From Polynucleobacter cosmopolitanus (GTDB lineage: Bacteria > Pseudomonadota > Gammaproteobacteria > Burkholderiales > Burkholderiaceae), in assembly GCF_002224225.1 (NCBI RefSeq), contig NZ_NJGG01000002.1:310001-374000 (forward strand): a DNA stretch of 64,000 bases. Reading direction: 5' to 3'. Of the stretch, positions 45,479 through 54,640 are shown piece by piece; position 1 is the stretch's first letter, and each line of letters opens with the position of its first letter. Position numbers and translations under genes: made by a program. The notes beneath the pieces were generated by a model. The model was not told the origin of the DNA. It did no database searches and saw only the letters and a list, made by a program, of their open reading frames with translations.

Positions 45479-46970
45479 CTCAATTCCACAACAACAAACC
45501 ATTCTGTCTTCATGGACAGAGTCTTGGGATAAGGCTGCCCTTTTAAAGAAAATATCTCAAGTATCAGAAGCTCTATTAAAAAGAAAAAATCCTAAGGCAC
45601 CTGTTGGAGTTTTGGCAGACAACTCTTTAGAGTGGATTGCAATTGATTTAGCCACCCAAGACATTGGCGTGACCTTGATCCCTCTTCCAAGCTTTTTCAC
45701 ACCCAATCAATGGCTACACGCCATCAAATCAAGTGGCATGCAAGCAATTTTTTGCCCACAAGAAGATGTGGCTAGAAATCTTGGCTTCATATTTCAGAAT
45801 GACTATGCCGGCGAATTAAAGTTGTATGAAAGCATGAGCGTTCTTTCAAGCATCGTGGATCAGCCTAATTTGTTAGAAGTACAAAAGATAACTTATACCT
45901 CTGGCACCACCTCAGAGCCAAAAGGTGTTTGCTTGAGCACAGATCAGCAATGGTCTGTGGCGCAATCACTAGAGCAAGCCTTGCATTCGCTTCAAATAAA
46001 GAAACATTTGAATGTTTTGCCCTTATCAGTTCTTTTAGAGAATATTGCTGGTGTGTACACAGCTTTAGCCTGTGGTGCTGAAAATACATGCGTGCCATTG
46101 AGTGAAGTGGGCCTGCATGGTTCAAGTCAGTTTGATGCAGATGCTTGCATGGCAGCGATTGAGAAATACCAAGCCGAAAGCATCATTCTTTTACCTCAAA
46201 TGCTTCAAGCCATCGTTACTCGCAGCACCAAGCAAGATCCTCGCTTGAAAAGCTTGAAGTTTGTGGCCGTTGGTGGCGGAAAAACACCCGTTGCTTTGAT
46301 CAAAACTGCTAAGTCGATGGGCATACCAGTCTACGAAGGTTATGGCTTGTCAGAATGCGCATCGGTAGTTGCTTTGAATACACCCCACAATGAAAGAATC
46401 GGCAGTGTTGGCAAAGTTCTTGGCAATCGAATCGTTCGTATCTCAAAAGATGGCGAAATTGAGGTCAAGAATATGGACCTTCCCCATTATTTAGAAAACA
46501 CCGCCGGGCTCACAAGCAATCTTACAAGCACGCCTTCAAGTGCTGAGTGTGAATGGTTGCCCACTGGTGACTTAGGTCATCTTGATGACGATGGCTTCTT
46601 GTATTTAGATGGTCGTAAAAAGAATGTACTGATCACCAGCTTTGGCAGAAACATATCGCCAGAATGGCCCGAGTCCTTATTGCTAGGCAGTGGTTTATTT
46701 AGACAAGCCATGGTGATTGGTGATGGGCAAGCACAGTTAGGCGCTTTATTGGTGACAGCAAAAGAAGGTTTATCTGATGAAGTTATTCAGGCGGGAGTCA
46801 CATCAGCCAATCAAGAGCTTCCAGACTATGCGCAAATCAAACATTGGTTATTGGCTGATGAGCCCTTCTCGCCGAACAATGGTCTTGCAACGGCCAATGG
46901 CAGACTAAAACGAGATCTCATCAAAAAAAAATTCAACGATCAAATTGAATTGTTGTACGCAAATACTTAA
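45462..46970 (+). CDS. AMP-dependent acid-CoA ligase-like protein
   Basis: A 502-residue adenylate-forming enzyme. The P-loop is YTSGTTSEPKGV (about 145-156), with VYEGYGLSECAS and GDLGHLDDDGFLYLDGRKKN after it, and the C-terminal lysine in ANGRLKRDLI. It would activate a carboxylic acid as the AMP ester, then the CoA or another thioester. The start is taken at the ATG 45462, inside the 3' end of the hemolysin-family gene; a TTG at 45441 also opens the frame. It is somewhat shorter than typical fatty-acid ligases. Substrate unknown. Confidence 0.85.
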   Translation: MRSWLNSIPQQQTILSSWTESWDKAALLKKISQVSEALLKRKNPKAPVGVLADNSLEWIAIDLATQDIGVTLIPLPSFFTPNQWLHAIKSSGMQAIFCPQEDVARNLGFIFQNDYAGELKLYESMSVLSSIVDQPNLLEVQKITYTSGTTSEPKGVCLSTDQQWSVAQSLEQALHSLQIKKHLNVLPLSVLLENIAGVYTALACGAENTCVPLSEVGLHGSSQFDADACMAAIEKYQAESIILLPQMLQAIVTRSTKQDPRLKSLKFVAVGGGKTPVALIKTAKSMGIPVYEGYGLSECASVVALNTPHNERIGSVGKVLGNRIVRISKDGEIEVKNMDLPHYLENTAGLTSNLTSTPSSAECEWLPTGDLGHLDDDGFLYLDGRKKNVLITSFGRNISPEWPESLLLGSGLFRQAMVIGDGQAQLGALLVTAKEGLSDEVIQAGVTSANQELPDYAQIKHWLLADEPFSPNNGLATANGRLKRDLIKKKFNDQIELLYANT

Positions 46971-46983
46971 ATACGGAGAATCA

Positions 46984-47649
46984 ATGACATTCTTTAATCA
47001 ACTACAAAGTTCCACCGAGCAAGAAAGACAAGTTCTTTTTTCTGCACCTATCATTGAACATGCCCTGAAGGGTGATATTCAGAAGAAGCAGTATGTTGCA
47101 TTTTTAACTCAGGCCTATCATCACGTTAAACACACGGTGCCATTGTTGATGGCCTGTGGCTCTCGACTGGGTTCTAAACATGAGTGGCTAAGAACGGCCA
47201 TTGCAGAATATATTGAGGAAGAACTTGGTCATGAAGAATGGATTTTGTCTGACATCGCGGCATGCGGTGGTGATGCTGAGAAAGTCAGACACTCACGCCC
47301 ACACATCAGCACTGAAATGATGGTGGCATATGCTTATCACCAAATCGATCGTGGCAATCCAATCGGATTTTTTGGCATGGTGCATGTCCTTGAAGGTACC
47401 AGCATTGCTCTAGCAACCAATGCTGCCAGCTCTATCAAGAGCAGCCTTGGTTTACCTCCCAATGCATTTAGCTATCTCAACTCTCATGGCAGCCTAGATT
47501 TAGAGCACGTCAAATTCTTTGAGACCTTGATGAATCAGGTAACCGATTCAAAAGACCAAGAAACCATCATTCATTGCGCCAAGAACTTTTATAAGCTTTA
47601 CGGCGATATTTTTAGAAGCATTAAGACTGAAGAAATCCTTTTTAACTGA
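46984..47649 (+). CDS. TenA/PqqC-fold protein, candidate heme-oxygenase-like diiron oxidase
   Basis: A 221-residue all-helical protein from the ATG at 46984 (GGAG upstream). It has no thiaminase cysteine motif. Acidic and histidine residues suit a diiron site: E79-x3-H83 (EEELGHEEW), H134 and E137 (VHVLEG), D172 and H175 (LDLEHVKFFE). This pattern is that of the heme-oxygenase-like diiron oxidases (HDO, such as UndA and SznF) and the iron-containing redox enzyme family. It could oxidise the ligase product. Whether metal binds is inferred from the residues, not shown. Confidence 0.72.
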   Translation: MTFFNQLQSSTEQERQVLFSAPIIEHALKGDIQKKQYVAFLTQAYHHVKHTVPLLMACGSRLGSKHEWLRTAIAEYIEEELGHEEWILSDIAACGGDAEKVRHSRPHISTEMMVAYAYHQIDRGNPIGFFGMVHVLEGTSIALATNAASSIKSSLGLPPNAFSYLNSHGSLDLEHVKFFETLMNQVTDSKDQETIIHCAKNFYKLYGDIFRSIKTEEILFN

Positions 47650-47654
47650 TAACC

Positions 47655-48446
47655 ATGACAAATAAACCATACAAAGTTGTTTTAACAGGTGCAACTGGCG
47701 GCATCGGCAGAGCAATTGCTTTGCAACTTGCGCCACAGTGTTCATCATTGATTTTGATGGGCCGCGATACTCAAAAGTTAGAAGCCTTAAAGAATGAATT
47801 AACAAATATTGATGTGAATGTTCAAATCGTATCTGGTGATTTGTGCGAAGACAGCACGGGCGTTCGATTAATTGATGCTATCTCGGCTCAACAAGGGATT
47901 AATCTCTTGATCAACAATGCCGGCATTAGCCAGTTCAAGAGTTTCGAGCAGCAATCAGATAAAGACATCACACAGTTGATGCTAACCAATCTGATTTCCC
48001 CCATGCTTTTATGTAAACAATTACTACCTCTTTTACAAAAAGAACCATCGCAGATCATCAATATCGGATCTATCTTCGGATATTTAGGCTTCCCTGGCTT
48101 TTCTTCTTACTGCGCCAGCAAATTTGGCCTACGAGGCTTCTCTCAATCTCTTCGACGAGAATTATCAGACACATCCGTATCAGTCAGGTACTTCGCTCCA
48201 CGCGCCACAAAAACAAGCATCAATTCAGATCAAGTGATGCGCATGAATGCTGAACTTAAAACCGATTCGGATAATCCCGACTTCGTTGCCAAGGAATTCA
48301 TGAAGTTTCTAAGTGGCAAGGCCTGGGAAAAGAAATTAGGTTTCAAGGAATCCTTTTTTGTCTTTATGAATAACTTGTTTCCAGGCGTTCCTGACAAAGC
48401 CATTCAAGGTCAGCTACCAATCATCAATAAATATCTAAATAAATAA
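47655..48446 (+). CDS. Short-chain dehydrogenase/reductase
   Basis: A 263-residue classical SDR. The cofactor motif LTGATGGIGRAIAL lies at 10-23, the NNAG motif (LLINNAGIS) at about 85-93, the catalytic serine in NIGSIFG and the YCASK pair Y-x-x-x-K at about 155-159. It would use NAD(P)(H) to reduce a ketone or oxidise an alcohol. It starts 5 bases after the oxidase gene and is clearly cotranscribed. Substrate unknown. Confidence 0.9.
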   Translation: MTNKPYKVVLTGATGGIGRAIALQLAPQCSSLILMGRDTQKLEALKNELTNIDVNVQIVSGDLCEDSTGVRLIDAISAQQGINLLINNAGISQFKSFEQQSDKDITQLMLTNLISPMLLCKQLLPLLQKEPSQIINIGSIFGYLGFPGFSSYCASKFGLRGFSQSLRRELSDTSVSVRYFAPRATKTSINSDQVMRMNAELKTDSDNPDFVAKEFMKFLSGKAWEKKLGFKESFFVFMNNLFPGVPDKAIQGQLPIINKYLNK

Positions 48447-48459
48447 TCACGAGGTTTAT

Positions 48460-49110
48460 ATGAACATCATTAAAAAAATACCAGCAGCCCTTTTAATCAG
48501 CTTATCTCTTATCAGCTCTTTTGCTGTTGCAGGCTTAGAAGAAGACGTGAGTACTATTCAAAAAGAATGGGAAAAGATCAAATATCAAAGCCCGGAATCA
48601 AGCCATGAAAAAGGCTTTGAATCATTGATCAAAGAAGCCAATCAATTGGTCGCCCAAAATCCAAATCGTGCCGAGATTTTGATTTGGCAAGGCATTGTTG
48701 AATCGAGCTATGCAGGGGCAAAAGGTGGATTGGGTGCATTGGCTCACGTGAAAAATGCTAAGAAGACTTTTGAAAAAGCACTTGAAATCAATCCTACGGC
48801 ATTAGATGGCTCTGCATACACAAGCTTGGGCTCGCTCTACTATCAAGTTCCAGGTTGGCCGATTGGTTTTGGCGATGATAAAAAAGCAGCCGAGTACTTA
48901 AAGAAGGGTTTGAGCATCAACCCTGATGGCATCGACCCAAATTACTTTTACGCTGACTTCTTATTCAGAAATGGTGATTACTCAGGCGCAGAAAGATCTT
49001 TGCGCAAAGCCTTACAGGCACCCGCTAGAAACGGACGAAAAGTAGCGGATGATGGTCGACGCAAGGAAATCAATCAATTACTTGAAAAAGTGGCTGAAAA
49101 ACGAAAATAA
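48460..49110 (+). CDS. Secreted tetratricopeptide-repeat protein
   Basis: A 216-residue protein with a signal peptide (MNIIKKIPAALLISLSLISSFAVA, about 24 residues). TPR-like helix pairs follow: AEILIWQGIVESSYAG, AKKTFEKALEINPTALDG, KKAAEYLKKGLSINPDG and SGAERSLRKALQAPA. It lacks a lipobox, so it is probably periplasmic. It lies 13 bases after the SDR gene, last in the operon, and is followed 65 bases later by a response regulator. It may be a scaffold for an envelope complex, but I cannot name the partner. Confidence 0.82.
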   Translation: MNIIKKIPAALLISLSLISSFAVAGLEEDVSTIQKEWEKIKYQSPESSHEKGFESLIKEANQLVAQNPNRAEILIWQGIVESSYAGAKGGLGALAHVKNAKKTFEKALEINPTALDGSAYTSLGSLYYQVPGWPIGFGDDKKAAEYLKKGLSINPDGIDPNYFYADFLFRNGDYSGAERSLRKALQAPARNGRKVADDGRRKEINQLLEKVAEKRK

Positions 49111-49175
49111 TGCTCTGAGTTAATCGATTAAACTATTCAAATTAATAGTTAATCTTTGATAAAAGGGCTTGGGCG

Positions 49176-49844
49176 GTGAGAATTTTATTGGTAGAAGACG
49201 ATGAATTGCTCGCCTCCGGCTTGATGACTGCACTGACTCGTGCCAATCATCATGTAGACCATGTCGGGGATGGCCAAAAAGCCATCCACGCATTGGCAGA
49301 TGGTGAGTTCGATATTGCCATTCTGGACCTAGGCTTACCAAAAATAGATGGTACCGAAGTACTCAAAACCATCCGTCAAAAAGGCAGTCATATCCCAGTA
49401 TTGATTTTGTCTGCCAGGGATGCCACCCAAGACCGCATCTTAGGGCTGGATTTGGGAGCCGATGACTACCTCACCAAGCCATTTGAGTTAGATGAATTGC
49501 TTGCAAGGATTCGGGTTCTAGAACGACGTCGCAGCGGCAATACAGTTAATCAAATAAAAATTGGTGATTTGGTCATTGATCTCACTTCTTTATCTGTGAC
49601 CTGGAAAGGCACCACACTGGATTTACAACGCCGTGAATTTGCCTTGCTGAAGAAGTTAGCAGAAAGTCCACATCAAGTTTTTAATCGATCTCAGCTCGAA
49701 GAATCACTATATGGCTGGAGTGATGGCGTTGAGAGCAACACCATTGATGTGCATATCCATAATCTACGTAAAAAAATCAACCCAAATATCGTCAAGACAC
49801 TTCGAGGGGTTGGCTACAGAATTGGTGACATAGAAGAATCATGA
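49176..49844 (+). CDS. OmpR/PhoB-family response regulator (QseB/PmrA-like)
   Basis: A 222-residue regulator with an N-terminal receiver (RILLVEDDELLASGLM, phospho-acceptor D51 in AILDLGLP, DDYLTKPFELDELLARI) and a C-terminal winged-helix DNA-binding domain (about 130-222, ending RGVGYRIG). The start is a GTG at 49176. The sequence resembles the QseB/PmrA/TctD group. It overlaps the histidine kinase by 4 bases. It is downstream of the hemolysin-family operon on the same strand, making that operon a candidate target. Confidence 0.92.
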   Translation: MRILLVEDDELLASGLMTALTRANHHVDHVGDGQKAIHALADGEFDIAILDLGLPKIDGTEVLKTIRQKGSHIPVLILSARDATQDRILGLDLGADDYLTKPFELDELLARIRVLERRRSGNTVNQIKIGDLVIDLTSLSVTWKGTTLDLQRREFALLKKLAESPHQVFNRSQLEESLYGWSDGVESNTIDVHIHNLRKKINPNIVKTLRGVGYRIGDIEES

Positions 49845-51226
49845 CTTATTTTTCAATTAGAAAACGATTGCTGCTTGGAATCTTTTTATCCATGATTGTG
49901 ATTTTGGGTGGCATGGGTCTTGCCGCTCACTTTGTCACTGAACATGAATCAGAAGAGATCTTCAGTGCAAGACTGGCTACATCAGCCAGGGTTCTAGAAG
50001 TTCTAGCGGCCAAACAACTAGAGCATGCCACCATCAACAATCCAATCATCATTGAATTACCTGATGAATTAGAGCACCAGCATTCCTCCACCGAAGAAAT
50101 CAGCGGTCACCCCTACGAAAGTAAGATTTCTTTTCAGATATGGCACAGCAATGGAAAATTACTGGCCAAATCTGCCACTGCTCCCGACAAACCTTTGGGC
50201 CCTATGACCGAGGGTTTTGGCAAAAATCTGATTGGCGATGATTTATGGCAAGTTTTTAAACTCAAATCTGGTGATGTTTGGGTGATGGTCGCCGAAATGG
50301 ATTCAGTGAGAGGCGAGATGGCTGGTGACCTGGGCGTGGCCATCATGACACCCTTGATCATTGGTTCATTGATTTTATTGATTGTGATTAATTTGATAGC
50401 CTATAGAAGTTTGCGTCCTTTGCAAGCCTTGGCCAATGTGATTGCTGCTCGCGAACCTCAATCAATCAAACCCATCAAGTTATCAAAAACCCCCTCTGAA
50501 TTAAAGCCTGTGATTGATGAGCTGAATCATCTGCTTGATAGGGTTCAAAAAGCATTCAAACGTGAACAACAGTTCATTGACGCGGCCGCTCACGAAATCA
50601 GAACACCAATTGCCGCATTACAACTTCATATTGAAAACGCTGTTAATGCCAAAAATGATACTGACAGAGATCAATCCTTGTCCGAGGCTTTGAATGGTCT
50701 TAGAAGAACCACGCGCCTCACTGAGCAACTATTGACCCTCAGTCGCGTGAGTGGTGCGACTGATCAAGAAAAACAACAAGTGTTATCACTTGATGGCATT
50801 TGTAAAGAAATTGTTAAAAATACCAAGCCGCTCATCACTCAACGCGGCCAAACGATTGAACTACACATCCATGATGATTGCTTGATCAATGGTGAGCAGC
50901 ACAAGATTGAGCGTGTGATACAAAATCTGATCGATAACGCCTCTCAATATGGTTCAGCACACGGACTTATTTCAGTTTCTTTGGACAAAGTATGTGACAC
51001 CATTCGTTTGGTTGTTAGCAATGATGGTGACATCATCCCTCAATCTGAAAAGATCAAGGTGTTTGATCCTTATTACAGAATCTTGGGCAGCAAATCATTT
51101 GGCAGTGGTCTAGGTCTTGCGATTGTCAAAGAAATTGTTCAACAACACAAAGGATCCATACGGATCGAAGATAAATCTGCCGGCAATGGCGTGCAAGTGA
51201 TCATTGAATTCAAGAACGCGATTTAA
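49841..51226 (+). CDS. Sensor histidine kinase (QseC/PmrB-like)
   Basis: A 461-residue membrane kinase. TM1 lies at about 10-28 and TM2 at about 168-187 with a periplasmic sensing loop between. A HAMP-like linker (about 190-240) leads to the H-box DAAAHEIRTPIAAL (phosphorylated His about residue 250), then the ATPase domain with QNLIDNASQYG (N box), VVSNDGD and GSGLGLAIVKEI (G box). It pairs with the response regulator ahead. The periplasmic loop has no family I recognise, and the signal is unknown. It ends on the convergent hemN gene with no gap. Confidence 0.92.
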   Translation: MTYFSIRKRLLLGIFLSMIVILGGMGLAAHFVTEHESEEIFSARLATSARVLEVLAAKQLEHATINNPIIIELPDELEHQHSSTEEISGHPYESKISFQIWHSNGKLLAKSATAPDKPLGPMTEGFGKNLIGDDLWQVFKLKSGDVWVMVAEMDSVRGEMAGDLGVAIMTPLIIGSLILLIVINLIAYRSLRPLQALANVIAAREPQSIKPIKLSKTPSELKPVIDELNHLLDRVQKAFKREQQFIDAAAHEIRTPIAALQLHIENAVNAKNDTDRDQSLSEALNGLRRTTRLTEQLLTLSRVSGATDQEKQQVLSLDGICKEIVKNTKPLITQRGQTIELHIHDDCLINGEQHKIERVIQNLIDNASQYGSAHGLISVSLDKVCDTIRLVVSNDGDIIPQSEKIKVFDPYYRILGSKSFGSGLGLAIVKEIVQQHKGSIRIEDKSAGNGVQVIIEFKNAI

Positions 51227-52648
51227 TCAAACCACTTTTGAGTATCTGGCTTCTGTTTGCACATCTCTTAAGTGCCTATCAAACACCATGGCAACGCGCC
51301 TAACCAGCAAACGACCTTTGGTAGGCACATAAATCTTTTTACCTTGCCACTCTAATAACCCTGCTTCTTCAAGCTCTTTAAGCTCTGGCAACTCTCTTGA
51401 GAAATAGATTTCAAAATCAATCTGATGTTTGCTTGCAAATGCTATTGTGTCTAATTCGAATTGGCACATCAACTCACCAATTAATTCGCGCCTTAGTAAA
51501 TCATCATTGTCGAGTCTCATTCCGCGCATGGTTGGCAATTGATGCCGATCTAGGGCATGGTAATAGTCCTCAAGGGTTTTAACATTTTGTGGGTAGGTAT
51601 CGTTCACTTTGCCAATCGATGAGATGCCGAAGGCCAATAAGTCACACTCCGCCTGTGTTGAATACCCTTGGAAGTTACGATGCAAGCGCCCCTCTTTTTG
51701 AGCAATCGCTAACTCATTATCTGGCTTAGAAAAATGGTCCATGCCAATAAACACAAATCCTGCTTCATTGAGTTGCTCAATGGTATTGGCCAAAATATCT
51801 AATTTATCTTTTGCGATTGGTAATTGATCTTCGGCAATCCGCCGTTGTGGTTTGAAGATAGTAGGAAGATGTGCATAGCTGTAGACAGATAAACGATCAG
51901 GGTTCATCGCAATCACTGCATTGACAGTCTCCCTGAATGTCACAGGCGTTTGTTTGGGTAAGCCATAGATCAAGTCCACACTAACTGAGTTAAAGCCATG
52001 TTTTCTGGCCCAATCAATCACATCCTTGGTTTCTTGTATTGTTTGCACCCGATGAACCGCTTGCTGAACTTCCAAATTGAAGTCTTGCACACCCAAACTG
52101 ATGCGGTTAAATCCTAACTTCGCCAAGAGCTCAATATCAGCTTCACTGACACGGCGCGGATCAATCTCAATTGAATACTCACCACCCTCTTGCAATTCAA
52201 AATTCTCTTTGGTGTGGTGCATCAATTCAATCATTTCTTCATGAGATAAAAAGGTGGGAGTACCACCACCCCAATGAAGTTGAGTCACTGGTATTTTTAT
52301 ATTCACACCCATGGCTTGGGTGACGAGATTCATTTCTTTGGCCAAGTATTTGATGTATTTCGCACTTCGACCATGATCTTTGGTGATGATTTTGTTACAT
52401 CCGCAGTAGTAGCAAATGTTCGGACAAAACGGTAGATGGAAATACAGCGAAATAGGTTTTTGATGCGTGGCGCATCGTTTCAATGCATCGATATAGTCAG
52501 TCTGATTGAACTGACCATTAAATCGATCAGCGGTTGGATAGGATGTGTAGCGTGGGCCATTGATGTCAAAGCGTTTCAACAATTCAGACTGAAACAGCGG
52601 TTCATGGCCAGCAGGGGCTAAGACAGATGGCTTTTTTATAAAAGTCAT
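51227..52648 (-). CDS. hemN: Oxygen-independent coproporphyrinogen III oxidase HemN
   Basis: A radical-SAM enzyme that decarboxylates coproporphyrinogen III for heme synthesis without oxygen. The cluster motif is in LPFCPNICYYCGCNK (CX3CX2CXC), with the GGGTPTFLS motif near residue 115. The length of 473 residues from the ATG at 52648 matches the family. Another ATG at 52657 overlaps the apparent -10 element and would not be transcribed from that promoter. A perfect FNR box lies upstream, fitting oxygen-limited expression. The last base adjoins the convergent kinase gene. Confidence 0.94.
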   Translation of the reverse strand: MTFIKKPSVLAPAGHEPLFQSELLKRFDINGPRYTSYPTADRFNGQFNQTDYIDALKRCATHQKPISLYFHLPFCPNICYYCGCNKIITKDHGRSAKYIKYLAKEMNLVTQAMGVNIKIPVTQLHWGGGTPTFLSHEEMIELMHHTKENFELQEGGEYSIEIDPRRVSEADIELLAKLGFNRISLGVQDFNLEVQQAVHRVQTIQETKDVIDWARKHGFNSVSVDLIYGLPKQTPVTFRETVNAVIAMNPDRLSVYSYAHLPTIFKPQRRIAEDQLPIAKDKLDILANTIEQLNEAGFVFIGMDHFSKPDNELAIAQKEGRLHRNFQGYSTQAECDLLAFGISSIGKVNDTYPQNVKTLEDYYHALDRHQLPTMRGMRLDNDDLLRRELIGELMCQFELDTIAFASKHQIDFEIYFSRELPELKELEEAGLLEWQGKKIYVPTKGRLLVRRVAMVFDRHLRDVQTEARYSKVV

Positions 52649-52671
52649 GGGGGCCATTCTAAGCCCCCATG
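52646..52671 (-). terminator. Stem-loop at the hemN start, possible mmsA terminator
   Basis: Arms CATGGGGGC (52646-52654) and GCCCCCATG (52663-52671) form a perfect 9-bp stem with an 8-base loop. It lies 70 bases after the mmsA stop, and minus-strand ACTTTTATAAAAAAG follows. It overlaps the hemN -10 and start codon, so it may end mmsA read-through or affect hemN initiation. Confidence 0.5.
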
Positions 52672-52697
52672 ATTTATTCCAAATTGATAAAAATCAA
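52656..52697 (-). promoter_or_regulatory. FNR box and -10 element of hemN
   Basis: TTGATAAAAATCAA at 52684-52697 is a perfect FNR/ANR site (TTGAT-N4-ATCAA). TAGAAT at 52656-52661 (minus strand) is a good -10. The box centre lies about 41 bases before the expected start at 52649, the class II FNR activation position. Confidence 0.85.
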
Positions 52698-52741
52698 ATG
52701 GATTGGTTTAAGTTAGGTAAATTATCTAAGGATTCGATCCA

Positions 52742-54235
52742 TTAGCCATTCACTGGCATGCTAAAGCTAGGACCTTGAGCAATGGTTTCTGGCCAACGCT
52801 GAGTCACAGCCTTCATACGAGTGTAGAAACGCACACCTTCTGGACCATGCACGTGATGATCGCCAAATAAACTACGCTTCCAACCACCAAATGAATGGAA
52901 GGCCATCGGCACTGGAATAGGCACGTTCACACCCACCATACCCACCTGGATGCGGCTCACAAATTCACGGGCAGTGTTGCCGTCTCTGGTGAAGATTGCT
53001 GTGCCGTTACCGTACTCATGATCATTGATCAATTGAATCGCTGTAGCAACATCATCAACACGCATCACGCTCAACACTGGGCCAAAGATTTCTTCTTTGT
53101 AGATGCTCATATTAGGCTTCACGTTGTCGAATAAACAACCGCCCAAGAAGAAGCCATTTTCACAACCAGCTACTTTTAAGTTGCGGCCATCGACCACCAA
53201 CTTTGCGCCTTCTTTAACACCAGCGTCCACATAACCTGTGACCTTATCCAAATGAACTTTGGTCACCAATGGGCCCATTTCAGCACCAGGAGTTAAACCG
53301 TTATCAACTTTGAGTTTCTTGATACGAGTCGATAGTTTTTCAATCAAGGCGTCAGCCACATCACCAACAGCCACCGCCACTGAAATCGCCATACAACGCT
53401 CGCCAGCAGAACCGTAAGCAGCGCCCATTAATGCGTCCACTGCTTGATCTAAGTCGGCATCAGGCATCACCACCATGTGATTCTTGGCTCCGCCCAAAGC
53501 TTGAACACGCTTGCCATTTTTTGCAGCTGTTTCATAAATATAAGAAGCAATTGGAGTTGATCCAACAAAGCTAATGGCTTTGACATCAGGGTGATTCAAT
53601 AATGCGTCTACAGCGGTTTTATCGCCTTGCACAACGTTAAAGACACCTTTTGGCAAACCAGCTTCTTCCAACCACTTAGCAGCCAATAAAGTAGCTGAAG
53701 GATCTCTTTCTGAAGGCTTTAGTACAAATGTGTTGCCAGAGGCAATGGCCACTGGGTACATCCACATTGGCACCATCGCTGGAAAGTTAAATGGCGTGAT
53801 ACCTGCGCACACACCAAGTGCTTGACGCATGGTCCATGCATCCATGCCCTTGGCGATTTGCTCGGTGTACTCACCTTTTAAAAGCTGAGGAATGCCACAA
53901 GCAAAATCCACGACTTCTAAACCACGCTGAATCTCACCTTTGGCATCATCAAATGTTTTACCGTGTTCACGGGTGATCACTTCTGCCATTTCATCGATAC
54001 GTGCCTCAATGATGGCCTTGAAATTGAACATGACCTTCGCACGACGCGTCACAGGAGTGGTTGACCATGCTGGGAAAGCAGCTTTGGCTGCAGCAACCGC
54101 TTTGGCTACGCCGTCGACCGAAGCTAACTCTACATTGGCACGAACTTGACCTGTTGCAGGCTCATACACTGGGGCAGTTGAGCCGCCAAAACGAATGACC
54201 TCACCATTGATATGGTGTCCGATAGTTTCTGACAT
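52742..54235 (-). CDS. mmsA: Methylmalonate-semialdehyde dehydrogenase (acylating) MmsA
   Basis: A 497-residue aldehyde dehydrogenase that converts (S)-methylmalonate semialdehyde, CoA and NAD to propionyl-CoA and CO2, in valine and thymine or inositol breakdown. The catalytic cysteine lies in [11 protein letters not shown] (about residue 283), a context typical of MmsA/IolA and not of other ALDHs, which have GQxC. The NAD motif [12 protein letters not shown] and [18 protein letters not shown] are family marks. A good ribosome site precedes it. It stands alone, without the other mms genes. Confidence 0.93.
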   Translation of the reverse strand: MSETIGHHINGEVIRFGGSTAPVYEPATGQVRANVELASVDGVAKAVAAAKAAFPAWSTTPVTRRAKVMFNFKAIIEARIDEMAEVITREHGKTFDDAKGEIQRGLEVVDFACGIPQLLKGEYTEQIAKGMDAWTMRQALGVCAGITPFNFPAMVPMWMYPVAIASGNTFVLKPSERDPSATLLAAKWLEEAGLPKGVFNVVQGDKTAVDALLNHPDVKAISFVGSTPIASYIYETAAKNGKRVQALGGAKNHMVVMPDADLDQAVDALMGAAYGSAGERCMAISVAVAVGDVADALIEKLSTRIKKLKVDNGLTPGAEMGPLVTKVHLDKVTGYVDAGVKEGAKLVVDGRNLKVAGCENGFFLGGCLFDNVKPNMSIYKEEIFGPVLSVMRVDDVATAIQLINDHEYGNGTAIFTRDGNTAREFVSRIQVGMVGVNVPIPVPMAFHSFGGWKRSLFGDHHVHGPEGVRFYTRMKAVTQRWPETIAQGPSFSMPVNG

Positions 54236-54293
54236 TTTGTCTCCTACTTCATTTATATTCTTAGAATTACAACTTTACCAATATTCTACCCAA

Positions 54294-54578
54294 TTGACCG
54301 TTTTTAGACTTTTTCTCAAGCTTTTTGCTGCGTTATTGGCCCTAGGGCAATTATCAGCATGCGCCATGGTGGCAGCCTATCCTTTGACTGCTGCCAGCGT
54401 TGGCACCACAGTGACTACCGGAAAGAGTTTGACCGATCATGCCGCATCCGAGGGTACGGGGCATGACTGCTCGGTGATGCGGGTATTTGAGGGTAAAAAT
54501 GTCTGTGAAAAACGCCTAAAACCCAGTGAAGTTCCAGTTCAAGACTTCAGCCGCCAACAGAGGGTGGTTCCCAATTAA
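54294..54578 (+). CDS. Small lipoprotein of unknown function
   Basis: A 94-residue reading frame, divergent from mmsA. From a TTG start at 54294 it has a signal peptide with the lipobox LSAC (LFAALLALGQLSACAMVAAY), so a lipid-anchored envelope protein is likely. After that, KSLTDHAASEGTGHDCSVMRVF and a second cysteine (KNVCEKR) suggest a disulfide. The open frame begins at 54195 inside mmsA, but that part is shadow. I do not recognise a function. No clear ribosome site is seen, so the start is uncertain. Confidence 0.6.
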   Translation: MTVFRLFLKLFAALLALGQLSACAMVAAYPLTAASVGTTVTTGKSLTDHAASEGTGHDCSVMRVFEGKNVCEKRLKPSEVPVQDFSRQQRVVPN

Positions 54579-54640
54579 TTTGCCGGGGCGCTAAAGAAAT
54601 TCGTCCCTGATAACTTGGGCTTATTTCGAATTGCCTTCGA

